A stretch of DNA of 64,000 nucleotides from Leptolyngbya sp. Heron Island J. GTDB lineage: Bacteria > Cyanobacteriota > Cyanobacteriia > Phormidesmidales > Phormidesmidaceae. The stretch is taken from assembly GCF_000482245.1 (NCBI RefSeq), contig NZ_AWNH01000106.1:124001-188000 (forward strand), read 5' to 3'. The notes below the pieces were generated by a model that saw nothing but the letters and a program-made list of their open reading frames with translations, made no database searches and was not told the origin of the DNA. The position numbers and the translations under genes were made by a program. The number at the start of each line of letters is the position of its first letter. Within the stretch, counting starts at the first letter, position 1. This document shows positions 1-8,711 of the stretch, piece by piece.

Positions 1-197
1 GTCAAAATAACGTCAACATTTTTACCTGGAGAGGCATCCACACCTATATATTGCCAACCGGGAATGTCAAATATAGGCTTATAGCTACCGTTAACATCTT
101 GACTACCTAAATCCAAGACTTTTATTTCTTTACCTATTAAGTCATTAAGGTACTTCTCCTTAAAGGCTTTCATTTTATGCAGAGAGCTAAGATGCAT
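1..197 (-). CDS. partial class I SAM-dependent methyltransferase
   Basis: The reading frame starts at an ATG preceded by an AAGGAG-type ribosome binding site (about 205-215 on the other strand) and runs off the left edge, so only the first 65 residues are visible. They contain a motif I-like stretch (VLDLGSQDVNGSY) followed by a beta-2 acidic end (YIGVDAS), which is the SAM-binding start of a Rossmann-fold methyltransferase. It is divergent from another methyltransferase-like gene and near a polysaccharide exporter, so sugar or aglycone methylation is a reasonable inference. The substrate cannot be read from the sequence. Base composition is AT-rich compared with the rest of the window. Confidence 0.6.
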   Translation of the reverse strand, partial: MHLSSLHKMKAFKEKYLNDLIGKEIKVLDLGSQDVNGSYKPIFDIPGWQYIGVDASPGKNVDVIL

Positions 198-301
198 CGG
201 GAGTTTCTCCTTAAGGACTAGGTCTAATTAAGACAGAGTTTAGTATAAAATCAGTGATGCATGTAAGGAAGAAGAACTTAGCCTGTTACCGAGGAATATA
301 C

Positions 302-946
302 ATGGAAAAATATATGGAAGATAATTTAGAAATTCCAATTAAGGAAATTTTGCCAATTATTCAAAATAGAATAATGAATACTACAACCTACTTTGGTATT
401 CAAACCTGGAAGAATCCCCTAGATGCATGGGTTTATCAAGAAATCATTTTTAAAAAGCAACCCGATTTTATTATCGAAATTGGGAATTTCAGTGGCGGTA
501 GTACTTTATTCCTTGCGCATCTCTTGGATTTGATGGGGATGGTAAATAGCAGAGTTATCGGTATTGATATTTCTCAGGAAAAAATTCCGGATATTGTTAG
601 GAAACACCCAAAAGTATCACTTTTTGAAGGAGATGCTTGTGCTTTGTTTGAACAGGTTAAAACTCAGATTCCTCTGAATAGCGAGGTTCTGATTATAGAA
701 GATAGCCTGCATACTTATAAAAATACTTTGGCCATTTTGAGGGCCTATTCATCACTTATAAGGTCTGGTGGATATTTCATAATTGAGGATGGCATTTGCC
801 ACCATGGATTAGAACTTGGACCTAAGCCTGGTCCATATGAAGCTGTACAAAAATTTCTTGAAGAAAACACAGATTTTGAAGTAGATCGAGAAAAGGAATC
901 TTTTGGTATTACTTGGAATCCAATGGGATATTTACGAAGGAAGTGA
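302..946 (+). CDS. CmcI/rhamnosyl O-methyltransferase family protein
   Basis: A protein of 214 residues resembling the cephalosporin hydroxylase/CmcI-type methyltransferases, which use SAM and often modify sugars. Visible hallmarks are the glycine-rich loop IIEIGNFSGGSTLFLA, the acidic VIGIDIS strand end and a later LIIEDSLHTY segment. I chose the ATG at 302 because GAGGA lies at 291-295; an in-frame GTG at 254 adds 16 residues without a good site. The end overlaps the convergent ABC ATPase by 15 bp. The AT-rich composition and the lack of HIP1 sites suggest relatively recent transfer. A role in decorating the surface polysaccharide is inferred from the neighbourhood only. Confidence 0.7.
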   Translation: MEKYMEDNLEIPIKEILPIIQNRIMNTTTYFGIQTWKNPLDAWVYQEIIFKKQPDFIIEIGNFSGGSTLFLAHLLDLMGMVNSRVIGIDISQEKIPDIVRKHPKVSLFEGDACALFEQVKTQIPLNSEVLIIEDSLHTYKNTLAILRAYSSLIRSGGYFIIEDGICHHGLELGPKPGPYEAVQKFLEENTDFEVDREKESFGITWNPMGYLRRK

Positions 947-2263
947 GTTCATTTTTTTAGATGAGATTGTGACTGGAAGATGAACCATTCCATGTATCTT
1001 TTTTCCATTGTTTGGAGGTGAGACTTGGAACACAATTGCATTGTCAATCCAATCTGAAGTTATCTCTTCATAGTCTGCAGTTATTGCCACGCTTAAGCTA
1101 TAGGAGGTTGGTTTCAGAGGCAAGTTGATCTCAAAATCTACAATTGTTTCATCTAAGGGATTTAGCCCACCTAATTCGATTTCTTCCTGTTTGGTATTCG
1201 TTGCAATTAACTCGTTGCCATTTCTGTCACATATATGAAAACCAACAATGTAGCTTTTAAATGCTTCATTGGCTCTGATTTTCACTGATATTTTAACCTT
1301 TTCATTAAACCCAATTGAAGGGCTTTCACCTATCTCTTTGCCATCTATATCTAATATGCGGACCTCTTCAATAGTTGCCTTTTTGCTGCCTCTCCTAAAA
1401 GATTTTGGAAGAGAACTCAAGACTTTTACTTTTTCTTGTCCGTTGGTAGAAGAAATGCCATTTTCAGCAGTAGGAACGCTGTTAGTTTCGCCAGAAGCAA
1501 GTGCAGAGACTTGAGCCGATTCTATTTCTTTATCCGTAATGCGCTTCATGTAATCGGACAATACGGCCTCTGGAACACCACAGGTCTTAAGGGTTCCTTT
1601 TTCCATCATGATTGACCAGTTACACAAGGTTTTCACACTTCCTGCATTATGAGAAACAAAAAGTGTTGTCACCCCCGTCTCCATCAGATTACGCATACGT
1701 TTGGCGCACTTATGTTGAAAAGCAGCATCTCCAACACCGAGGACTTCATCAACAATCAGGACATCTGGGTTAACGCTACTGGCTACCGAGAATGCTAACC
1801 TTGCCCGCATTCCGCTGGAATAGGTCTTGACTGGCTGCTCTAAAAAGTCACCAATGTCTGCAAAGGCAACAATCTCTTCAAACCGTTTCTCGATTTCCTG
1901 CTGATTTAGACCTAGCAAGCGCCCATTGAAAAAAACGTTCTGTCGCCCTGTAAATTCTGGATTGAATCCACTGCCAAGTTCTAACAGGGCTGATACTCGA
2001 CCATTCACTTGAACTTTTCCGGAGGTTGGCTGCAACGTTCCGGTAATGATTTTTAGCAGCGTACTTTTACCTGCACCATTGCGTCCTATGATTCCCCAAG
2101 TTTCTCCCCGTGGAATTTCTAGGGAAATATCTCGCAATGCCCAAAACTCTTTTGCGTAGGTTTTCCCTGGCAAGAAAATTTCTTTCAAGCGGTCGGCTGG
2201 TCGTTGGTAGCGCTTAAATACCTTCGAAACATTTTCTAGAGAAATTGCGATATTGTCAGCCAT
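932..2263 (-). CDS. ABC transporter ATP-binding protein, polysaccharide export (Wzt/TagH type)
   Basis: A 443-residue ATPase of the O-antigen/teichoic acid exporter family. The N-terminal half has Walker A (GRNGAGKST), the ABC signature (YSSGMRARLAF) and Walker B (VLIVDEVLGVGD). The extra C-terminal part (about residues 270-443) is the length and position of the Wzt carbohydrate-recognition beta-sandwich, which binds the completed glycan before export. The start is taken at ATG 2263 (MADNIAIS), 20 bp downstream of the permease stop; upstream in-frame codons would overlap the permease gene. It forms a two-gene transporter operon with the permease at 2283-3179. The low-conservation linker near residues 265-290 is rich in Ser, Thr and Asn. 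Confidence 0.88.
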   Translation of the reverse strand: MADNIAISLENVSKVFKRYQRPADRLKEIFLPGKTYAKEFWALRDISLEIPRGETWGIIGRNGAGKSTLLKIITGTLQPTSGKVQVNGRVSALLELGSGFNPEFTGRQNVFFNGRLLGLNQQEIEKRFEEIVAFADIGDFLEQPVKTYSSGMRARLAFSVASSVNPDVLIVDEVLGVGDAAFQHKCAKRMRNLMETGVTTLFVSHNAGSVKTLCNWSIMMEKGTLKTCGVPEAVLSDYMKRITDKEIESAQVSALASGETNSVPTAENGISSTNGQEKVKVLSSLPKSFRRGSKKATIEEVRILDIDGKEIGESPSIGFNEKVKISVKIRANEAFKSYIVGFHICDRNGNELIATNTKQEEIELGGLNPLDETIVDFEINLPLKPTSYSLSVAITADYEEITSDWIDNAIVFQVSPPNNGKKIHGMVHLPVTISSKKMNSLPS

Positions 2264-2282
2264 AAAAGTGAAAAAACATGCT

Positions 2283-3179
2283 TCATAGCACATCAGCAAA
2301 TGATGGTCTGAGTTTTTGGTAAGTTACATAGCCCAATAAACACAGGCATCCAGAAAGAACCGTTGCTACTGACCATACTTGCCAATGACTAATCTCACCA
2401 ACCAACACGATGTCACGGTGCATTTCAGCGATCGCAGCTAGAGGATTGAACCAAAATATCAGTGTGCGAATCGGATTGGGAATTAAATTTGCCGGATATA
2501 GAACTGGCGTTGCATAGAACCACAGATTGAGCACAATGCCTAAAAGCTGAGGTATGTCTCGCAAAAATACGGTAAGAGCTGATGTCAAATAGGCTAGCCC
2601 TACCGTTATCAATAGCTGAGGCAGCCAAACAATGGGTAGCAGCAACAGGGTGCCATGGATAGTTTGGCTGGTAATGGCTACAAATGTAATCAATGCCATT
2701 AGTCCAAACATACTTTCTACAAAAGCTGTCAGTACAGGTACTAACGGCAATAGCTCCAATGGGAAAATAACCTTAGTTACCAGATTTTTTTGCCGCAACA
2801 CGGTGGTCATCGCCTGGGTTAAGCCGGTTGTAAAGGTAACCCAGGGAATTAGACCGGCAAATAGCCATAGCCCAAAGGTGAAATTAGCATTGCCACCGGG
2901 TAAACCCTGAGCGCTCAGCCTAACGTTCAGAACCACGGAGAATACATAGGTGTAGATCAGCAGCTGCGATATTTGTCTGACTAAAGCCCACAGGTTGCCT
3001 AAAATCGAACCCTTATATCGATTATCGAGGTCACGTTGGACTAGAGTTTTGAGCAAATCTAGCTTAGTCCACTGGGCCGGAGTCAGTGGTATTAATGATT
3101 TCCACTGTACTGCCAGTCGCCACAACAGACGCTTTAACACTTTCAGAGATGTCTTGATGGGCCTTAATAGTATGGTCAC
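2283..3179 (-). CDS. ABC-2 type polysaccharide export permease (Wzm/TagG type)
   Basis: An inner-membrane permease of 298 residues with about six hydrophobic segments, an N-terminal amphipathic interface stretch (LLKTLVQRDLDNRYKGS) and the typical end-of-family features of Wzm and TagG. It pairs with the downstream ATPase to export a lipid-linked glycan. The start is GTG at 3179 (GTG-ACC-ATA). The aromatic-rich segment LWFYATPVLYP before the last helices is characteristic of the ABC-2 polyol/polysaccharide exporters. With an O-antigen ligase-like gene at 7087-8355 in the same locus, the exported polymer is probably lipopolysaccharide O-chain or an exopolysaccharide. Confidence 0.88.
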   Translation of the reverse strand: MTILLRPIKTSLKVLKRLLWRLAVQWKSLIPLTPAQWTKLDLLKTLVQRDLDNRYKGSILGNLWALVRQISQLLIYTYVFSVVLNVRLSAQGLPGGNANFTFGLWLFAGLIPWVTFTTGLTQAMTTVLRQKNLVTKVIFPLELLPLVPVLTAFVESMFGLMALITFVAITSQTIHGTLLLLPIVWLPQLLITVGLAYLTSALTVFLRDIPQLLGIVLNLWFYATPVLYPANLIPNPIRTLIFWFNPLAAIAEMHRDIVLVGEISHWQVWSVATVLSGCLCLLGYVTYQKLRPSFADVL

Positions 3180-3261
3180 AGAACTATGGTCGCAGACCCT
3201 CCTCTCCTAGCCGATTACCGCATTAATCTATCAAAAAGTTACCCCCTATGTTGTTTGGATT

Positions 3262-4425
3262 CTATTGGGGCAGTGCCTGTTTCAAATGTGTCGTGACATA
3301 TTTCAGTTGCTCTAAGCTGAGTTCTGGCCACATGGGTAGACTGAGAACTTCTTGGGATAGCTGATTGTTGACAGAGAGGTCTGGATACTGGCCAAGATAA
3401 ACAGGAAGCTTATCTTGAGGAATGGGATAGTAAATCATTGCCCCAATCCCTGCGTCTGCTAATGTTTGCTTGGTTAGATCGCGCTTGCCGCCGAGAATGC
3501 GCACTGTGTATTGGTGGAAAACGTGCCCTTCGGAAAGAGTCGGCGTGATGAGCCCGTCTACGGCTGCTAACAGCTGGCTGTAGGTTTGGGCTACCCAGCG
3601 ACGCTTACTATTCCAGGTGTCAATATGACGGAGCTTGACCTGCAAAATGGCGGCCTGCATGGCATCGAGCCGGGAATTGTACCCTAGCATCAGATTTTTA
3701 TAGCGTTCCTTGGCTCCGTGCACCCTGAGCATACGGGCTGTTTCGGCTATGTGGTCGTCATTGGTGGTGATTAATCCACCATCGCCATAGGCCCCTAGAT
3801 TTTTGGTGGGGAAAAAGGAAAATGCGCCAATATCGCCGATGGTGCCAGTGTATTTCCCCAGGATGCGATCGCGAATACCATCATCACATGACTGCTCGCA
3901 GCCACTACAGTCGCCTTTATAAATACCCCCAAATGCCTGAGCACAGTCTTCAATTACCTTAAGATCATGCTTAGCAGCAATCTGCATAATCTGGGCCATG
4001 GCGGCTGGATTGCCATATAAATGCACAGGCATGATGGCCCGCGTCTTTGATGTAATCGCCGCTTCAATTAAATCAGGGTCAATATTAAACGTATCGGGTC
4101 GAATATCCACGAATACGGGCTTAGCCCCCACCATACTGATAGATTCTGCCGTAGCAAAAAAACTAAAAGGGGTGGTGATCACTTCGTCCCCTGGGCCTAC
4201 TCCCAAGGCTCGTAAGCCGATTAGCAATGCATCCGTTCCCGAATTCACACCAATGGCATGCTTAACCCCTAGGTAGGCTGCAGCACTTGTCTCAAACGCC
4301 TGCACCGTTGGCCCCAGAATAAACTGGCCAGATTCCAAGACCTGATTGATAGCCAGCTGGATTTCATCCTTAATTGCCAAGTACTGAGGTTTTAAGTCAA
4401 GGATGGGGATTTTGATTTGACTCAC
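3262..4425 (-). CDS. DegT/DnrJ/EryC1/StrS family PLP aminotransferase with Cys-rich insertion
   Basis: A PLP-dependent sugar aminotransferase of 387 residues acting on a nucleotide-linked keto sugar. Residues seen are NSGTDAL (cofactor phosphate binding, about 61-67), the ED pair at 159-160 and the internal aldimine lysine K208 in FSFFPTKNLGAYGDGG. Start is GTG at 4425. Between the YKG at about 169-171 and the GDIGAFSFF motif there is an insertion of roughly 25 residues, where most family members have only a few. It contains C173, C176 and C180 (CSGCEQSC) and sits next to C161. This may bind a metal or form disulfides. The gene lies 80 bp downstream of the permease region and is divergent from the GT4 gene. 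Confidence 0.9.
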   Translation of the reverse strand: MSQIKIPILDLKPQYLAIKDEIQLAINQVLESGQFILGPTVQAFETSAAAYLGVKHAIGVNSGTDALLIGLRALGVGPGDEVITTPFSFFATAESISMVGAKPVFVDIRPDTFNIDPDLIEAAITSKTRAIMPVHLYGNPAAMAQIMQIAAKHDLKVIEDCAQAFGGIYKGDCSGCEQSCDDGIRDRILGKYTGTIGDIGAFSFFPTKNLGAYGDGGLITTNDDHIAETARMLRVHGAKERYKNLMLGYNSRLDAMQAAILQVKLRHIDTWNSKRRWVAQTYSQLLAAVDGLITPTLSEGHVFHQYTVRILGGKRDLTKQTLADAGIGAMIYYPIPQDKLPVYLGQYPDLSVNNQLSQEVLSLPMWPELSLEQLKYVTTHLKQALPQ

Positions 4426-4502
4426 GGTAGGTATGTCTAAGGGGCTGATGTCAAAAGGCTCTGCTCTAGAATCTTAGGACGATTTGTGTCGTCAATTTTG
4501 CT

Positions 4503-5627
4503 ATGCGTGTTGCCATTGTCCATGAGTGGCTAACCAGCCATGCAGGGTCTGAGAAAGTTGTGGAGCAAATGCTACAGCTTTATCCAAGCGCAGACTTGTT
4601 TAGTCTGGTGGATTTTTTATTACCTGAACAACGCCACTTTATTGGCCAGCGTTCGGTAAAAACATCGTTTATTCAACAGCTGCCCCTGGCAAAACGGGCA
4701 TTTCGGCAGTATTTGCCCTTGATGCCCCTAGCCGTGGAACAGTTTGATTTGTCGGTCTATGATGTCGTCATTTCCAGTAATCATGCCGTTGCTAAAGGGG
4801 TACTCACAGCGCCCCACCAGTTGCATATCAGCTACGTACATACTCCCATTCGCTATGCCTGGGATTTGCAGCATCAATACTTACAGCAGTCAGGGTTAGA
4901 CCGGGGGGCTAAAGGAGCCTTGACCCGGCTGATTTTGCACTATCTACGACTTTGGGATACCACCAGTGCCAATCGGGTGGATCGGTTTGTGGCTAATTCT
5001 GAATTTATTGCCAGGCGAATTTGGCGGGCCTATCGGCGACCGGCGACGGTTATTTATCCGCCGGTTGATGTGTCTCGCTTTGTCTGGCAGCACCCGCGCG
5101 AAGAGTTCTATCTAACAGTGTCTCGGTTTGTGCCGTACAAGCGGGTGGATCTAACAGTTGAGGCGTTTAATCAACTGGGGCTGCCACTAGTGGTCATTGG
5201 CGATGGGCCTGACTGGGAGCGCATTTCTGCCCTGGCCGGTTCGACTATTCGCTTATTGGGAAAACAACCTGACCCTGTAGTTACGGATTATATGCAACGA
5301 TGTAAGGGCTTTATTTTTCCTGCAGAGGAAGACTTTGGGATTACCCCTGTCGAAGCTCAAGCAGCTGGTGCTCCAGTAATTGCTTTTGGTCGTGGGGGAG
5401 TCACTGAAACGGTGATTCATGGTAAAACAGGTGTTCTGTTTCTAGAGCAGACAGTTGACAGTCTGGTACAGGCCGTAAAATCCTTTGAAATGGGTATGTA
5501 TCAATTAAACGGGGAAAATCTGCGTCAACAGGCGGAGCGATTCTCGATTGAGTGTTTTCAAACTCGATTTCGTGACTGTGTTGAGCAGACTCATACAGCT
5601 TTCTTGCAAGGTGATCCCTTAGAGTAG
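4503..5627 (+). CDS. family 4 glycosyltransferase
   Basis: A 374-residue GT-B fold glycosyltransferase. The N-terminal domain begins MRVAIVHEWLTSHAGSEK, and the C-terminal donor-binding half has the retaining GT4 E-x7-E motif (EEDFGITPVEAQ) followed by a glycine-rich GRGGVTE loop. The strand YLTVSRFVPYKRVDL is also typical. It most likely transfers a hexose to a lipid-linked intermediate of the surface polysaccharide. The next two genes (priming transferase, ligase-like protein) follow on the same strand with gaps of 30 bp or overlaps, so the three probably form one operon. Donor and acceptor sugars cannot be inferred. Confidence 0.88.
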   Translation: MRVAIVHEWLTSHAGSEKVVEQMLQLYPSADLFSLVDFLLPEQRHFIGQRSVKTSFIQQLPLAKRAFRQYLPLMPLAVEQFDLSVYDVVISSNHAVAKGVLTAPHQLHISYVHTPIRYAWDLQHQYLQQSGLDRGAKGALTRLILHYLRLWDTTSANRVDRFVANSEFIARRIWRAYRRPATVIYPPVDVSRFVWQHPREEFYLTVSRFVPYKRVDLTVEAFNQLGLPLVVIGDGPDWERISALAGSTIRLLGKQPDPVVTDYMQRCKGFIFPAEEDFGITPVEAQAAGAPVIAFGRGGVTETVIHGKTGVLFLEQTVDSLVQAVKSFEMGMYQLNGENLRQQAERFSIECFQTRFRDCVEQTHTAFLQGDPLE

Positions 5628-5657
5628 TTAGGTTATCGCCATCGGCATCTGGTGCTC

Positions 5658-7100
5658 ATGACTCTTTCTCAGCCGAGTAAACCTGCGATCGCATCCCTCA
5701 GGGTAAACGCTCACCCTAGCTACATGGTGACCGCATTGGTCACCTGTGATGCCCTTGGTCTGAGTTTGGCTGCTATTGCTAGTGTCTACATCCGCCTGTG
5801 GTTCAACGGTCAATATCATCCCTCCCTGTACTGGGAGCTTTGGCCGTTGCTCGGGCTATTTCTACTAGGTTACGGCTTGGCCGGGCTCTACCCAGGCCAT
5901 GGTATCGGTCCGGTTGAAGAGTTACGTCGTCTGGCGCTAACGACCACCTTGATCTACCTCACCCTAGGCTCAGCTGTCTTTTTATTTCGAGATTTACAGC
6001 TCTATTCCCGAGCCGCATTTCTCATGGCCTGGGGCCTATCAATTATCTTGGTGCTGCTGGGACGCTATGCGCTGAGAGCCCTGGTTGCAAAACGTTCCTG
6101 GTGGGGTTATCCGGTACTTGTGCTAGGGGCGGGTGAAACGGGAGCCCTTGTCATTCGTACGTTACATCGTCAGCCATCCTTAGGCTTAAAACCCGTTGCT
6201 GTACTTGATGATGATGTGAATAAGCACGGCATGCTCGAAGGAGTCCCGGTGATTGGCAATTTGGCCCAAGCTCCGGTGCTTGCTAACCGTGACCAAATCC
6301 CCTATGCCATTGTGGCCATGCCAGGAGTCCATCGCGATCGGCTGCTGTACGTAGCACAGCGCTATGGCAGTGCCTTTCCCCATCTGTTGATCATTCCTGA
6401 TCTATTTGGTATGGCTAGTCTTTGGGTAGCTGCCCGCGATCTAGGCGGCGTTCTAGGGCTTGAATCTCGACAACAGCTCTTACTGCCAGGGCCTAAACTG
6501 ACAAAAAGCATGCTAGATCAAGGTTTAACCATACTAGTCGGCCTAATTTGTCTACCCCTGATCGCTCTGATTGCCCTTGCCATTCGCCTCGACTCATCGG
6601 GACCAATTTTTTATTCACAGGTGCGTATAGGCCGCAAAGGTCGTCCGTTCAAGGCCTGGAAGTTTCGCACCATGGTACCCAACGCCGACAAAGTACTCCA
6701 GGAGTATCTGCACCGCCAGCCAGAACTTCGCAGCCGCTGGAATCAAGACCGCAAGCTCAAATATGACCCCCGCATTACCCGATTAGGGCGCTGGTTGCGA
6801 CGCACAAGCCTAGATGAACTTCCCCAGCTTTGGAATGTTCTACGGGGAGAAATGAGCTTAGTGGGGCCGCGCCCTATCGTTCACGATGAGGTGTATCGCT
6901 ATGCTGATAAGTTTGAGCTTTACACCCAGGTATTGCCTGGCCTAACTGGGTTGTGGCAAGTTTCGGGCCGTAACAATATTACCTACGAAGAACGGGTTAA
7001 TCTCGACGCATATTACGTTCGTAACTGGTCAGTGTGGCTTGATCTCTATATCCTCATTCGTACAGTCTGGGTGGTCTTAATGGGGGATGGTGCGTATTAA
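5658..7100 (+). CDS. WbaP-like undecaprenyl-phosphate sugar phosphotransferase (priming enzyme)
   Basis: About 480 residues of the polyprenyl-glycosylphosphotransferase family that starts glycan assembly on undecaprenyl phosphate. The N-terminal half has four to five hydrophobic helices, then a nucleotide-binding-like CoA/Rossmann segment ([17 protein letters not shown]). The C-terminal catalytic domain has a membrane segment near 285-305 and the family motifs [24 protein letters not shown] and [10 protein letters not shown]. The ATG at 5658 is preferred over a GTG two codons upstream. It overlaps the next gene by 14 bp, indicating translational coupling. Galactose or glucose is the usual sugar in this family, but specificity is not visible. 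Confidence 0.9.
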   Translation: MTLSQPSKPAIASLRVNAHPSYMVTALVTCDALGLSLAAIASVYIRLWFNGQYHPSLYWELWPLLGLFLLGYGLAGLYPGHGIGPVEELRRLALTTTLIYLTLGSAVFLFRDLQLYSRAAFLMAWGLSIILVLLGRYALRALVAKRSWWGYPVLVLGAGETGALVIRTLHRQPSLGLKPVAVLDDDVNKHGMLEGVPVIGNLAQAPVLANRDQIPYAIVAMPGVHRDRLLYVAQRYGSAFPHLLIIPDLFGMASLWVAARDLGGVLGLESRQQLLLPGPKLTKSMLDQGLTILVGLICLPLIALIALAIRLDSSGPIFYSQVRIGRKGRPFKAWKFRTMVPNADKVLQEYLHRQPELRSRWNQDRKLKYDPRITRLGRWLRRTSLDELPQLWNVLRGEMSLVGPRPIVHDEVYRYADKFELYTQVLPGLTGLWQVSGRNNITYEERVNLDAYYVRNWSVWLDLYILIRTVWVVLMGDGAY

Positions 7101-8355
7101 TTCAGCCAAATCTACAAAAATGAGTTTGTTCGGAGCAGGCTTGAGCTACGACTGGCTGTGGTTGGCTGCATTAGTCGTCTTACCCTTTGCCAGTTACTTG
7201 GGTTTAGCTATCCTCGTTGTCCTGATGCTCACGGCCCTTGGTCGGCGTTTTCATCCTATTCGCCAGGTGCTGTGGCAGCAGGGATATGGTCTTTTAACTC
7301 TGGGGCTGTTGATCAGTGCCTGTTTTGCGGCCAATCCTGGTGATGCCTGGCTACAGTTGGCTAATTTTCTGCCTTACTTTTTGCTGGTTGGTGTTCTGTC
7401 TACGGCAGCTCAGTTTCGGCCGCCTAGCACCACTTTAACCACTATTAGTCAGGCAATAGTCCTCGGGTCGTTACCCTTTAGCACCGCTGCCCTAATTGAA
7501 TACATTGTCAGATTCCCTGGCATCGCGGCTCAAGTTAGCGATTGGCGAATCTTTCAATGGGTATTTGATGTCAGTTTTGTGGGGCATCGTGCCCATGGTG
7601 GTCTGAGTCACCCGAATATTTTGAGTAACTACTTGATTGTAGTGTTGGGCATAGGGCTGGGGCTGTTGGTGGGGGAGCTACGTACTAGAGAGCAAGACTC
7701 ATCGCTAAAACTGAGCGCTATTATAGCTGCTGCCACGGGTCTAGCTGGTATCGGTATCTTTTGCTCTAGTTCTCGTAATGGGTTGATATCGGCAGTTATT
7801 TTGCTTTTGATCGCTGGCTATTTAGCGAGACGTCGTCGCTGGGTGTGGATATTAGGGCTAGTCATTGTTAGCGCCATGGTGACGGGGCTTTTATTCTTAG
7901 GCTTTGGGGGGCGTTCCCTGAGCTTGGCCTTGTTTACGCAAGATCCTCGTGTGGCGGCCTGGCAAATTGCCTTGGATCTAATCCAACAGAGGCCTTTGGT
8001 GGGTTGGGGGCTAGGTGGCTTTAGCCATCAATATGTGCCATTTAGTGTCACGAATCATGAGCGTTTGTTTCACCCCCATAATCTCTGGCTCTACTTAGCC
8101 TGTGATACTGGCATCCCCACAATGTTGCTCTTCTGTTGGGTTATTGGTCGGACCTATGTGGCTGGTATCCGTCGACTGATGGCGGATTGTTGCAATACTC
8201 CACTGCTGGCCTATAGCTTAGGATTTACCGGTTGTATTCTTTTTAGCTTGTTTGATGTCACCCTTTTTGATGCACGGATTAATGTACTCAGCTGGTTTTT
8301 ACTGGCCGGTATTGGGGTTTTAGCCCATAGCAAGCCGACGCACGCGGTCAGATAG
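7087..8355 (+). CDS. O-antigen ligase/polymerase-like membrane protein
   Basis: A 422-residue polytopic membrane protein with about ten to twelve hydrophobic segments and a large extracytoplasmic loop. That loop carries the Wzy_C/WaaL-type signature (RPLVGWGLGGF, with a downstream FHPHNLWLYLACDTG containing the conserved His). The family either ligates polymer to lipid A core or polymerises repeat units. Because the locus has an ABC-type exporter rather than a Wzx flippase, ligation is the more natural guess, but this is inference. Translation starts inside the end of the priming transferase gene, and a long hairpin follows at 8378-8424. Confidence 0.85.
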   Translation: MVRINSAKSTKMSLFGAGLSYDWLWLAALVVLPFASYLGLAILVVLMLTALGRRFHPIRQVLWQQGYGLLTLGLLISACFAANPGDAWLQLANFLPYFLLVGVLSTAAQFRPPSTTLTTISQAIVLGSLPFSTAALIEYIVRFPGIAAQVSDWRIFQWVFDVSFVGHRAHGGLSHPNILSNYLIVVLGIGLGLLVGELRTREQDSSLKLSAIIAAATGLAGIGIFCSSSRNGLISAVILLLIAGYLARRRRWVWILGLVIVSAMVTGLLFLGFGGRSLSLALFTQDPRVAAWQIALDLIQQRPLVGWGLGGFSHQYVPFSVTNHERLFHPHNLWLYLACDTGIPTMLLFCWVIGRTYVAGIRRLMADCCNTPLLAYSLGFTGCILFSLFDVTLFDARINVLSWFLLAGIGVLAHSKPTHAVR

Positions 8356-8377
8356 GGCGTAATAACAGATCCTCAAT

Positions 8378-8424
8378 AAACTTGAGGGGCAGGAAAACTA
8401 CATGCTTCCCTGCCCCTCAAGTTT
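8378..8424. terminator. long convergent hairpin between ligase-like gene and petL
   Basis: A perfect 16-bp inverted repeat (8378-8393 with 8409-8424, arm AAACTTGAGGGGCAGG) with a 15-nt loop lies between two convergent genes. The outer arms are A- and T-rich, so transcripts from either strand end in a short U run. It probably acts as a bidirectional intrinsic terminator. Confidence 0.75.
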
Positions 8425-8442
8425 GAATGCCAAGAGTCTGTC

Positions 8443-8538
8443 TTAGATCAGCTTTACAGCTTTGAGACCGTAGTACATACCAATGCCAGCGCCTGCTGCG
8501 CCAAGCAAAATTACTAAATAAACCAGTGCTGCGGCCAT
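8443..8538 (-). CDS. petL: cytochrome b6f complex subunit VI (PetL)
   Basis: A 31-residue protein made of a single hydrophobic helix ending in GLKAVKLI. PetL proteins are 31-32 residues with one transmembrane helix and end with a very similar IKSIKLI-type tail, which is why I assign this gene. PetL is a small peripheral subunit that stabilises the dimeric cytochrome b6f complex in the thylakoid membrane. A good AGGAG ribosome binding site lies 7-8 bases before the ATG (8538). It is too short for standard ORF length filters. It sits alone, convergent with the polysaccharide locus and divergent from leuC. Confidence 0.75.
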   Translation of the reverse strand: MAAALVYLVILLGAAGAGIGMYYGLKAVKLI

Positions 8539-8711
8539 CACCAAACTCCTTTCTACAAAAACAAAAAGCCCGATATGTTTTTATTGAAACATGTTCACTG
8601 ACCGTTTGTCGTTAGCAATAGGCGTTCATACCTGGTCAATACGACATCCAATGTGGGCCTCTAAAGCTAGAATGGAAAGCCTAGCGATTTTTTGTTAGAG
8701 AGAGGCGGCGC

